Source: Adenophora triphylla var. japonica (taxonomy: Eukaryota; Streptophyta; Magnoliopsida; Asterales; Campanulaceae). From it: 64,000 nt of DNA. The notes under the pieces were generated by a model. It saw only the letters and a list, made by a program, of their open reading frames with translations, made no database searches and was not told the DNA's origin. Position numbers and translations under genes: made by a program. The stretch is taken from positions 310,001 through 374,000 of the forward strand of contig JAFEMH010000929.1 in the NCBI GenBank assembly GCA_022495995.1. The letters run 5' to 3'. Shown piece by piece: positions 55,071 through 64,000 of the stretch; within the stretch, counting starts at the first letter, position 1, and each line of letters starts with the position of its first letter.

Positions 55071-55660
55071 TTAGCGACGGAATATTCCGTCGGTGAAATA
55101 AAAATTAAATTAAAATAAATTAAATCAGGCGGAATATTCCGTCGCTGAAATAAAAATTAAATTAAAATAAATTAAATCAGCGGCGGAATATTGACGTCTG
55201 AAATAAAATTAAATTAAAATAAATTAAATCAGCGACAGAATATTCCGTCGCTGAAATAAAAATTAAATTAAAATAAATTAAATCGACGGAAATTTCCGTC
55301 GCCGAATTAATTTTATTTAATTTAATTTTTATTCCAGCAATGACTTTAATATTCAGTAAATTAATTTAATTTAATTTAATTAATTTTTCAGCGACGGAAA
55401 TTTCCGTCGCTGAAATAAAATTAATTAAATTAAATTAATTTCAAGCCAAGGAAATTTCCCGTTGCCGATGTCGATAAATCAATGACGGAATTAATTCCGT
55501 CGGTAAAATCAAAATATACCGACGGAAATTGAGCCGTCGAAACCTGCGACGGTGCAGGGTAGCGACGGACCAGCGACGGAAAAATTCCGTCGCTGTTTAA
55601 TTTTAGCGACGGAAATTTGGATTTAGCGACGGAAATTTCCGTCGCTAAAACCTGTTTTTC
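55071..55660. repeat. CACTA right subterminal repeats
   Basis: GCGACGGAATATTCCGTCGC units alternate with AAATTAAATTAAAATAAATT spacers, then a denser cluster next to the terminus. Confidence 0.92.
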
Positions 55661-55696
55661 TGGTAGTGTAGCCTCATTATACGTACGGCCAGACAC

Positions 55697-55793
55697 CTGC
55701 GAACCAGGAAGGTCATCAGAAGACGAACAGAAAGTACAGATGCAACATTTGCAGAATACTACTATCAAAAGCAGAAAATCAAAGAGTGCTCAC
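55697..55793 (-). other. G1 intron (Tat-B), 97 bp
   Basis: Minus-strand donor TTCG/GTGAGC and acceptor GGTTCGCAG/GTGTC with a T-rich body. Canonical plant intron ends. Confidence 0.7.
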
Positions 55794-56443
55794 CGAAGCA
55801 TTGGGGTCAGCCCTGTATCGTGGTCTCGGCTCATCCGGGAGTGGGATCACCAATCGTCTGCGTGAGCCATCCAGTCCCTCGTACGCCTGCCTCGCGCGTG
55901 GGATCGGAAGATCTCGAGGACCTCCAGGACCTCGCCCTCCCTATGCTGCACCTCGCGACTCCTCGGCCTCATCCTCAAGAAAGTATCATGAGTCGGCTCC
56001 CGCTATGGCGACGTACTTGGTATAGTACACGCCCTGTCTATACCCCTCCAGCTCCTCCATCGGCATCTCCCGAGGATGCTGCATGTGCACAGGAGGATCC
56101 ACCGACACCAATGGAAGGGACCCCGGCCTATGCTGACGAGTCACCCTCTCCCCCAGATACATCGCGTTGCTGTGAAGTCCCACCAGGAGCTTCCGCCGTG
56201 TAGTCTCGCTAGCAATCGACAGGCGACAAGAACGAACTACCTGCCCACCAGGGTCAACTGGATCCTCTCGGAGAACTCTCGGCTCAGGGCCTGGGACACC
56301 TCCTCGTACGACAGTCGCGTACCCACTCTCGACGAGACCGGCCTCTTTGCCTTCTTCTGCCAAACCAGCATGGCAGGGAACAGGGGTCGATATGCATCCT
56401 TAATGTCCCACTCCTGCGGACTGAACACCTCGTAGCACCAGAC

Positions 56444-56534
56444 CTGCCAAGCAAATGGAAAGTTATGTCAGCTACAAAGCAGATACATACGAGTACATCA
56501 AAGAGGCAAGGAAGAGAAAAAGACATGAACTTAC
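56444..56534 (-). other. G1 intron (Tat-B), 91 bp, conserved position
   Basis: Minus-strand donor GGAT/GTAAGTTC and acceptor TTTGCTTGGCAG/GTC. Both sides are in phase 0 and the frame stays open across it. It matches Tat-A intron 12259-12351 in position and length. Confidence 0.8.
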
Positions 56535-56784
56535 ATCCAAGACAGGTGTGAAGCAGCTCAAGGAACTCTCCTCTCCCCGCGAGAACCTGTCCAGGGAATG
56601 ATAGAGCTCGGCCAGTCCAGCCTCCCCCCATGCGAACCCCCTCATGGCGTCCAAGTCTGTCAGCGACCCGAGCAGAGGAAAGTGACAGGATGTGTCGGAA
56701 GTCGGGAACAAGGTCGCTGACAACGCGAACCAAATGAACCCTCGAGCCAGACGCTCAGCGGTCATCCTCAGGGACCCCTCCCCA

Positions 56785-57240
56785 TAATCAGTAACGCCCG
56801 TCTCCAGACGTTAAATTCTCAGTTAGTTTTCACTAATGCTCGTCTCCAGACGTTAAATTCTCAGTTAGTTTTCACTAACGCTCGTCTCCAGACGTTAAAT
56901 TCCCAGTTAGTTTTCACTAACGCTCGTCTCTAGACGTTAAATTCCCAGTTAGTTTTCACTAACGCTCGTCTCCCGGGAATAAAATCTCAGTTAGTTTTCA
57001 CTAACGCTTGTCTCCAGACGTTAAATTCCCAGTTAGTTTTCACTAACGCCCGTCTCCAGACGTTAAATTCGATTCTCAGTTGACGTTTGACGTTCAAACG
57101 CTCAATCATGTCTCCGGACATTCCAGTTATGATTCCGTCTCCAGACGTTAAATTCAATCGATTGACGTTTGATGTTCAAACTCTCAATCATGTCTCCGGA
57201 CATTCCAGTTATGATTCCGTCTCCTGACGTTAAATTTTCT
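56785..57240. repeat. Tandem array, about 60-bp unit
   Basis: About eight copies of CGTCTCCAGACGTTAAATTC then TCAGTTAGTTTTCACTAACG. It begins where the N-terminal half of G1 should be. Confidence 0.9.
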
Positions 57241-57630
57241 AATGGTTTTCACCATCATATATTCCCCGGCAGCTGCAATAAGCCCGAACCCCAAGGCACG
57301 AACGCCTTGCAACAATCCCTCTTCGGCCATCCTCGTAAGCCCGAATATCTTTTTCACTTCAGCAAGTGAACATTCATCTCCCCGGCCGCCAGTCGTAAGC
57401 CCGACCGTCCCACTTCAGCGGCAGCTGCAATAAGCCCGCACAACAATCCCTCTTCGGCCATCAAGGTAAGCCCGAATGCTCATCCCCAGCAGGATTCTAA
57501 AGAAGAAACGTCGATCCTTCCGAGTTGTTAATAACGCCAGTTTAACACAACCGTTCTCATCATTGCCGTCCTATCCCCAGCAGGATAAAACTGGCAGCAG
57601 CAATAAGCCCAGTACCCAAGGCACGAACGC
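57241..57630. other. Short dispersed repeats
   Basis: GGCAGCTGCAATAAGCCCGA, AACAATCCCTCTTCGGCCAT and AAGGCACGAACGCCTT occur two or more times. No gene. Confidence 0.6.
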
Positions 57631-57639
57631 CTTCATATC

Positions 57640-57960
57640 AGGATAAACGTATCCTCACAACTCCGGTTTGAGGCGCCACACGCCCTCGTAAGCTCCAACA
57701 ACCCCGGTTTGAGGCACCACACGCCCTCATCAGTATCAGCAACTCCGGTTTGAGGCGCCACATGCCCTCGTAAGCTCCAATAACCCCGGTTTGAGGTGCC
57801 ACACGCCCTCGTCAGTATCAGCAACTCCGGTTTGAGGCGCCACACGCCCTCGTAAGCTCCAACAACCCCGATTTGAGGTGCCACACGCCCTCGTCAGTAT
57901 CAGCAGCTCTGGTTTGAGGTGCCACACGCCCTCGAAGGTTACAGAAGTCCCAGGTTCAGA
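57640..57960. repeat. Tandem array, about 39/78-bp unit
   Basis: Eight copies of CCGGTTTGAGGCGCCACACG plus CCCTCGT, alternating AGCTCCAACAA and CAGTATCAGCAA tails to give a 78-bp higher-order unit. Confidence 0.92.
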
Positions 57961-58013
57961 CGCCTCCAAACAATCTCGCTCAGGTCAAGGTCCCCACACG
58001 CGGCCCTTGCACC

Positions 58014-58075
58014 TACGAACTACGATCAGCTTGATTCCCGCTCGGGATACGTAGGAATCCTTTCGCTAAGGGTCC
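58014..58075 (+). promoter_or_regulatory. Conserved 3' block of Tat-B
   Basis: CGAACTACGATCAGCTTGAT, then TCCCGCTCGGGATACGTAGG and AATCCTTTCGCTAAGG. It has the same order as in Tat-A and Tat-D, about 110 bp before the LTR. TCCCGCTCGGGA can form a hairpin. Confidence 0.7.
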
Positions 58076-58162
58076 AGCCAGCTGACCGCCCAGGTCTTTC
58101 AAAGTAAGGCATCCCGATTTGAATCCTTATCTTTTTCAACGACCCCACCTCCTTCGGAGGAG

Positions 58163-58181
58163 ACGTCACTGAGGGGCTAAC
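58163..58181 (+). promoter_or_regulatory. Polypurine tract of Tat-B
   Basis: CGTCACTGAGGGGCTAAC directly before the LTR start TGTAAGT. Confidence 0.85.
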
Positions 58182-60275
58182 TGTAAGTACCCAAATCCGG
58201 ATCGTCAAAATCCGTCAGAAAGTTAACCGAAATACGTTAACTGGCCCGCTCCAGGTTAACCGAAACTCGTTAAACTCCCCGTTGCCAAGCCAACGAGATG
58301 TCCCGGGACTGCCCCGTGCATCCCGACGTCGAAGCGTACTTACACGTGTCATCTCACGTAAAAGTATGGCTTTCCCTGAAAAATGCACTTTCCAGCACTT
58401 TCCGGGGGCATTTCGGACATTTTCCGGACTGTTATTTTAAAAAACGGACAATACCGGTACCGGGGAACGAACTCCCACGCATTTGGTGAGTCATGGGACA
58501 CGTGGCAGCCATGCCACAGCCCACACATCACCTTTCAATCAGAAATCAAAGGGAAAAGACTAAAATATCCCTGGTATACAGTCAAAGTCCGGCCGGACTC
58601 ACTGTGCACATTTTCTGAAATTGCCAGCAAGCCCCTCAAAATTCCAAAATACCAAAAAACCCCTGGAAAACAGTCTAAGTCCGGCCGGACTCTTACTGCA
58701 TTTTTCACCTATAAATAGGAGGGCTGTCAAAGCCATTTCATAACACAAAATTACCCCAAAAAAACTCACTACCCCACGGCACAAACCAGTTTCACCCCTC
58801 CCGAGCTCCCGTTTTGCCTCGATTCGCGTGAAACCTCCGTATTTCGATCAAATACGTCCCTCACCACTACGAAACACCATTTCAAACCTCTTTTTGTGTC
58901 CCGTACACACCTTCCGAGCCAAAGGAGTCGACCCTAGCCATAGGTATAACTCCCTCTCTCTAATCTCTCGTCTCGTCTCGGTTTACGCGCCAGTCGCTAT
59001 AACCGTTTCGAACACCGTTACTAAAATGTAGACGCCTCCGTCTAACGGGGTCCGATACGTTTTAGCCCCTCGATCCTCTTCTCTTTCCGTAAGAGAAGTA
59101 ATCACGGGTTAAAACGGCGTTCCGACCCCGTTCCGTTTACTTTTTCTGTCATTTACCATTCCGGATCGATCGATCCGTTGATCGTCATTTACTTTCTGTC
59201 ACTTACAATTCCGAGCCGTTTTGGCTCGTTGATCGTCATTTACAACTCCGAGCCGTTTGGCTCGTCGATCGTCATTTACGATTCCGGATCGTTTGATTCC
59301 GTTGATACTGCTTTAAATACAGTCATTTACAAAGTCCGACCCGTTTGGATCGTGATAGTATTTACTTTTCAAAGTCCGAGTCGCAACCCGATTCATTGAT
59401 TGCATGTCATTTAATACGTATTTTTCCCGTAAAAATCGTTAACAATGTAATGCCCGGTTCAAAACCGGAGTTCGTCCTTCGAACTCTCTTTCAAAATGCG
59501 CGAAATGACGTTTGGCCTCCGAACGCTCATCTTTCAAACTAAAAGCCGCTATTTGACATTCAAAAAATCATTTAATACGTTTTTTCCCGTAAAAATCATT
59601 AACAATGACTCGCCCGGTTCAAAACCGGAGTTCGTCATTCGAACTCCTTTTCAAAAAGCTCAAAATCGACGTTTGCCACGCAAACGCTCATTTCAAACTC
59701 AAATCGACGTTTGCCACGCAAACGCTCATTTCCGTCTCAAAATCGACGTTTGTCAGTCAAACGCTCGTCTTTTCAAACAAAAGTCACCTAATCAACGTTT
59801 GACATTCAAACCAAGATTAAGCTTGTCATTCAAGCCCCCTTTTCAAAAACACACACACACACACACGATTTCGAGAAAGGTAGAAAGACTCTTCATGCGA
59901 GGCGTTTCGGGTGATGTCAATATACTCTTCCCAAAACGTAACGTGACCTCCGAACCTAACAATCTCTGGTACTAAAAAAGCTTTTTACTCGTTTTTGCTA
60001 CCAATAAAAATGACCCCCATTTTCAAAGTTTTTTACTCGTTTTTGCTACCAATAAAAATGACCCCCATTTTCAAAGCCTTTTCCTAAGTTTTTGCTACCA
60101 ATAAAAACGACACAATTTTCACAAAAGCCGTTTCTCAACGTTTTGGGCTCAAAATACAAAAACCGCGTGGCGACTCCTCATTTTTTCCTTTCCATGAAGC
60201 GAGGTCTCAGACACCAACCCTCCGCGAAAGACAACCGCGTTTCGCGCCACCCGCGTGAAATCCCAGGTAATATCA
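58182..60275 (+). repeat. 3' LTR of Tat-B
   Basis: 2094 bp, the same length as the 5' LTR and very similar to it. TATAAAT is at 58710-58716. It carries two intact palindromes, the internal GATCGTCATTTAC repeats, a CA microsatellite and the PBS-like GTGGCGACTCC (60167-60177). Flanked by TCCGT. Confidence 0.95.
58586..58691 (+). promoter_or_regulatory. Two AGTCCGGCCGGACT palindromes in the Tat-B 3' LTR
   Basis: Copies at 58586-58599 and 58678-58691, each preceded by CCCTGG(T/A)A(T/A)ACAGTC. The second core ends 20 bp before TATAAAT. Confidence 0.85.
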
Positions 60276-60421
60276 TCCGTATTGTATTTGATTGATTTGG
60301 ATTGGTGGAGTAGAGGAGATTAGGGGTCATTTTCTTCCCATGCTATCTGTTTAGACCGGTGATTTAGATTGGGGTTAGGATATTACTCAGGGACGAGTAA
60401 TGGTCTAAGCGTGGGGGAATT
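60276..60421 (+). mobile_element. Athila-like element: 3' internal end and polypurine tract
   Basis: It follows the Tat-B duplication. CAGGGACGAGTAATGGTCTA, then AGCGTGGGGGAATT, is the typical gypsy/Athila end with its polypurine tract directly before the LTR. Confidence 0.75.
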
Positions 60422-61717
60422 TGATGCGGTGGATTTCATTATTTATAATTTCCTTATTTTCCTAGACATTTTATCCTTATTTTGATGTATTTAGTTTAGA
60501 TTTGATGTAATTGGGATAATATGTTAAAGTGAGGTGTTGTCGAGAGTTATTGTAATCCGGGGGTATTTTAGTTGTTTTATTTCATATCCGGATGTAATAC
60601 TCTCAAGGAGCCAAAGTCAAGCCGAAAAAGTCAAGATTATGAAGCTGAGGATTGTTCTGCAATTTTGGAAAGTTCAGGGACCAGACTGAAAATCTGGAAG
60701 TTCCAGGGACCAAACTGCAAGAATCTGAAACATCAGGGACTTTAGTGGAAAATCTGAACCCAAGCCTTGGAAGAAACGGAGTAATGTTGACGTTTTCTCT
60801 CTCTCTCTGTGTTGTGTTAGTTTACCTTTTTTGAGTATTTTATTATTTTAATTTCCTTTTTTTTTCATTTTTAGTCTCCTAGTATAAATAGAGTTTTGAA
60901 TAGACTATTAGGTTTTATGTTAGGTTTTCATGAGAACTGCTTTTGAATTCTTGAAACATCCATGGAAACTTAAAACTTTCATCGCTTTGGATTGTAAAGC
61001 TTGAACCGATTTGGATATCAATTGGGGTTTGAAACTTTCTTATTATTTTCCCTCTGTTACAATTTTATTTGTTCTTAATTCAAATCTATTTTTAGGGTTT
61101 TGAGAAATTGATCAATCTCTTAATCCTTTTTATTGATTATTGCTAGATCTCCCTTTTATCGTGTCGGACTAGGGTTTTCATTGTAGCACCTTCACAATTC
61201 TTATATGTGTCATCTTCATTTGTGATTAAAGTAAAATTGGCTTTAATTCTATTTGAAATAGTAATAGATTAATTTCCTGATCTTAAACTCTTAAAGCTTT
61301 CATCAATTAATACATTGAATCTTGATCGTGTCGACTAGGTTTAATTATTGATTAGGATTATTATTTGAGCGTGTCGCCGCTAGTAATTAATAACAAAGAA
61401 GTGATAGAGATTTTATATCTCGTGATCAAGTAATTAGGGGAAAGAAAGAAAGAATCATTCCTGTGATATTGATTGATAGACGGGGATAATTTTACATATC
61501 CAAAGTGCTTTTTACATAATTGTTTACAACTTAGATTTTACTTCTCATCTTAGGAAAATTAATTCAACAAACAAACAAATCCCCTCCCCATTTACTTTGT
61601 GTTGTGACTAGATCGTATTTAATAACCGTTCTTCGTGGATCGATCCTGGACTTGCTCTGGCTGCATATTTGTGGCCGATTCCCGGTTAATTTAGTAGGTG
61701 TGCAACATTGTCTGCCA
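60422..61717 (+). repeat. Athila-like LTR
   Basis: It starts TGATGCGGTGG after the polypurine tract and ends GTCTGCCA, followed by AAATTTAGCGCCG, the start of the Athila-type PBS (TGGCGCCGTTGCC) with one change. Length is about 1296 bp. It has a PPT on the left and a PBS stub on the right, so it sat between two internal regions. Confidence 0.75.
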
Positions 61718-61722
61718 AAATT

Positions 61723-61731
61723 TAGCGCCGG
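61723..61731 (+). promoter_or_regulatory. Athila PBS stub and rearrangement junction
   Basis: TAGCGCCGG begins the PBS and then turns into minus-strand pol sequence (GTAAAACACCGCATG). The bases GCGCCGG fit both sides, so the join used microhomology. Confidence 0.7.
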
Positions 61732-62520
61732 TAAAACACCGCATGACCGAGGAATGACCGGACCTCAAGAACATTTGTGGGATAGGGGAGGGAAGAAATA
61801 ACATCAATTTTAGCCCTATCGACCTCTTGAGCTTCATTCAACTTGCTCGAGATCACTACCGATAATGTCTCATTTTCTCCCAAATAAACATACTTTAAGC
61901 CCTCCGGTAGGGTCTTCAATTCAAGCTCGGGTGCCTTCTCAATAGACGGCACTGGCTTCCCTGGTGGAATCTCCAAATGCACCTTACCATAAACCGGAGC
62001 ACCACCCGAAAGACTCATCACCGCTTCTTTCATACTTTCGGAAATTTCAAAGTCCATCTCAGCAAACCCCAAAGAATTCTCTAAAACTGACTTCATATCA
62101 TCATTCGTACCACTCACCTCGAACACATCCTCCACCACCGGCTCAATCACATCCATGAAACATAGGGAATGGACACCCTTTGGGTATTTCATGGAGTCAA
62201 AGATGTTGAACTCCATGACTTGCCCATCGAATTCCATAGATAAAGAACCATTGGCCACATCCAATTTGGTTCTTGCTGTAGAAATGAAAGGCCTTCCAAG
62301 AATAATGGGAGCCTTGTGATCCGAATCTATATCCAACACATAAAAATAAGCCGGAAATATCATTTTACCAACCCGTACAAGAACATCCTCCACTAACCCC
62401 TTCGGATAAGCATTAGACCAGTCAGCCAACTGTATCACTACCCGAGTGTCTTGCAATGGCCCCAATTTTAGGTTCTCAAACAATGTATATGGCATAACAT
62501 TGATTGAATGCCCCCCAAAT
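61731..62520 (-). pseudogene. pol: Athila protease and RT remnant with in-frame deletion
   Basis: Minus strand: YTLFENLKLGPLQDTRVVIQ, VEDVLVRVGKMIFPAYFYVL and APIILGRPFISTARTKLDVA form the protease body. LKYVYLGENETLSVVISSKL, normally just before RT, is followed within a few residues by AKIDVISSLPYPTNVLEVRS and FLGHAVFYRR, which normally lie after the RT catalytic core. The core is therefore deleted without breaking the frame (near 61835). Protease would process Gag-Pol. The active-site region is frameshifted at a G run near 62512. Confidence 0.85.
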
Positions 62521-63712
62521 CAAGCATTGCCTTATGCACCGACAAATCCCCTAGATAAATAGGGATCACAAACATCCCCGAGTCACTGCACTTCTTGGGC
62601 ATCTTCCTCTGATATACTGCAGATACATGCTCATTGACCTTAACCTTTTTCTGACTCCTTAGCTTCTGATTTCTCTTGGTGGTACATAACTCCTTCAGAA
62701 ACTTAGCATATCTCGGAACGGTCTGAAGAAGGTCCAAGAATGGGATGTTCACCTCTAGCCTTTTGAAAGTATAAAAAATAACCTTGTCAGGCTCAGGCTT
62801 CCTCGACTCTCTCAAGGCATGAGGGAACGGCACCTCCGGCTCGAATACTGGTGGCACTAACTCAGATGTAGTACCCTTTTCTTCCAAAACTTTTTCTGTG
62901 GGTTCCTTCTTCTCAACCTCCAACTCCAGTTCCTCATTAATCACTGTATCCATCAACTCCTTACCACTCCTCAGTATCATAGCACTCACATTTTTTTGGT
63001 TAGGATTCAGTTTCGTTCTTGATGGAAACTTCCCCGAATTCATAGCCTCCAACCTCCCCACAGCATCTGCAATCTGACCCATCTATCTCTCAAGACCACT
63101 GATACTAGTATCCGTCCTCTGCTGATACTGCTGAAAGCCGCTAGATAAGGTAGTCATACTCTGAGCCAGTGAACGGACCATATCATCTATAGATTGTCCC
63201 TGTTGTGACTGATGTTGCGGCTGCTGTGGCTGCAAAGGTGCCCTAAATTGCGTAGGCTGCTGACTCGGTTGAAAGTCCCGCTGATTACCGAATTGCTTAC
63301 CGAACTGCGGTTGTTGTGCCCCATTCGGATTAGACCATCTGAACCCCGGGTGAGACTTCCAGTTCGGGTTGTAAGTGTTCTGTCTCTGGCCTCCAAACCC
63401 GATTGCATTCACATCTTCATACTCACCCGCTTGTAATGTTGGACACGAATCTGTAGGGTGAGTCACCTCATAACAAATGCCACACTGCTTCGGCTGCTGT
63501 CCCAACATCATAGTCTTCATCATACTCTTGATGTCCTCTACATCATTTTTAAGTTGATCAGTCGACCCACTGCTCGACCCTGTTGCATTGACCTGTCTGA
63601 CACTTGACCTCCTACCATGTGTCTGGGTACTCTTTGCTAGCTCCTCCAACAATTTTTGAGCCTCCGCAATAGTTTTGTTCAGTATACTACCCCCACACGA
63701 AGAATCAACCAT
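62521..63712 (-). pseudogene. gag: Athila Gag C-terminal part and linker
   Basis: Minus strand: a zinc knuckle CGICYEVTHPTDSC (CX2CX4HX4C, about 63490-63450), a Q/P-rich stretch (GAQQPQFGKQFGNQRDFQPS), a stop near 63082, then MILRSGKELMDTV (the familiar RSGK motif) and KVIFYTFKRLEVNIPFLDLL. IYLGDLSVHKAMLDLGG starts the protease site. All in Athila order. Confidence 0.88.
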
Positions 63713-64000
63713 CCTCTTATCCTAATCAGTAAGTCCTCCATAGAAGTACATTATCAGCTGATCCGCATCATATCGTGATAAGGAAAACTCCGGGTGAGTG
63801 TGTGAAATCTATTATAGTAACCATAGAATGATATCCTCCTTCTATTCCATATTACTGATGTCCCGTTTCATAACATTGATCTCGTTCACCGGGAAAATTC
63901 ATCCAAGAATGCCTCCTTAACATCTGGCAGGTGGTAATACTGTTCGGGGCTAGGTGATAATACCACACATTGGCCATGTCCTTCAAGGTAAAAGAGAAAG
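63713..64000 (-). pseudogene. gag: Athila Gag core, decayed, running off the window
   Basis: Broken minus-strand frames still show KEAFLDEF, ISFYGYYNRF and YDADQLIMYFYGGL, the retrotransposon Gag core. Stops and small indels throughout. The N-terminus lies beyond 64000. Confidence 0.75.

Larger units (their letters stand above)
48293..55668. mobile_element. Non-autonomous CACTA (En/Spm-type) transposon, 7376 bp
   Basis: Termini CACTACCAGAAA and TTTCTGGTAGTG are perfect inverted repeats, flanked by a TAG duplication. Many subterminal copies of AGCGACGGAATTCCGTCGCT-like units in both orientations occur at both ends, as in CACTA elements, where they bind the transposase accessory protein. There is no transposase coding sequence. 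The interior is two satellite-like arrays, remnants of other transposons and a CT-rich minisatellite. Confidence 0.95.
47967..56800 (-). pseudogene. Antisense gene G1 of Tat-B: PMD protein with introns, split by a CACTA transposon
   Basis: Minus strand, 5' truncated. The first visible exon (about 56800-56535) has RGFIWFALSATLFPTSD, FPLLGSLTDLDAMRGFAWGE and AGLAELYHSLDRFSRGEESS, the C-terminal half of a PMD. It ends at GTAAGT. Exon 56443-55794 starts VWCYEVFSPQEWD and has a frameshift near 56245 and a stop near 55986. The last exon begins at 55696 (VSGRTYNEA), is cut by CACTA, resumes at 48289 (MRLVDGWAAYARRLVEFMRC) and ends at 47967. The N-terminal PMD half is replaced by a tandem array. Exon-intron structure matches Tat-A G1. 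Confidence 0.8.
31256..60275 (+). mobile_element. Tat-B: complete 29 kb Ty3/gypsy Tat-type retrotransposon
   Basis: Two 2094-bp LTRs, duplication TCCGT, PBS and polypurine tract in plus orientation. Order: gag, protease 1, a long ORF of unknown kind, a second degenerate protease, G-patch-like segment, RT, RNase H, a second RNase H, integrase, then antisense genes G2 and G1, tandem arrays and the 3' LTR. The double RNase H marks the Tat lineage. A 7.4 kb CACTA transposon is inserted in G1. LTRs differ at roughly 40 sites by eye. Pol is broken by many frameshifts, so it is not autonomous. Confidence 0.94.

Noticed and set aside
1..64000. tRNA, rRNA or host protein-coding genes
   Set aside because: None could be recognised. 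All convincing protein motifs belong to retrotransposon proteins or the antisense PMD-like genes.

Overview
The window is plant nuclear DNA made almost entirely of nested transposable elements. No host gene can be supported. The evidence for a plant is Ty1/copia and Ty3/gypsy elements of the Tat and Athila types, plant mobile domain (PMD) coding sequence, a CACTA transposon, and T-rich introns of about 90 bp. The species cannot be told; a dicot with a large, repeat-rich genome is an inference.

Layout. (1) 1-2411: 3' end of a plus-strand Tat element (Tat-D), apparently inserted in the 5' leader of a minus-strand Tat element (Tat-C, leader 2412-3234, 5' LTR 3235-5043). Tat-C itself sits in a Ty1/copia LTR. 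(2) 5044-29023: a dead minus-strand Ty1/copia element, split by a complete 18.9 kb minus-strand Tat element (Tat-A, 6955-25820, 5-bp duplication CCTGT). (3) 29024-31255: unassigned DNA with a promoter-like stretch, passing into the 3' internal end of a plus-strand Athila-like element. (4) 31256-60275: a complete 29 kb plus-strand Tat element (Tat-B, duplication TCCGT, two 2094-bp LTRs) inserted in that Athila element. A 7.4 kb CACTA transposon filled with satellite-like arrays (48293-55668, duplication TAG) lies inside Tat-B. (5) 60276-61717: Athila PPT and LTR, joined at its PBS to a second, inverted Athila gag-protease fragment that runs off the right end.

How the parts work. In the Tat elements the sense strand encodes gag, protease, reverse transcriptase, two RNase H domains and integrase, all damaged here. 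Between integrase and the 3' LTR, Tat-A and Tat-B each carry two antisense genes (G1 and G2) that read back toward pol. Both look PMD-related, and G1 keeps introns at a shared position.

The most interesting signal is regulatory. In Tat-A the same CG-rich palindrome (core TCCGCGCGGA) sits 21-23 bp upstream of a TATA-like box in three promoters: the LTR, G1 and G2. In Tat-B a different palindrome (AGTCCGGCCGGACT) holds the same place, 20-23 bp from the TATA box, in the 3' LTR and the G2 promoter. Tat-D shows related CG-rich sites in its LTR and upstream of a possible antisense exon. This looks like an element-specific operator linking sense and antisense transcription, perhaps read by an antisense-encoded protein. 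The sites are seen directly; the regulatory role is inferred.
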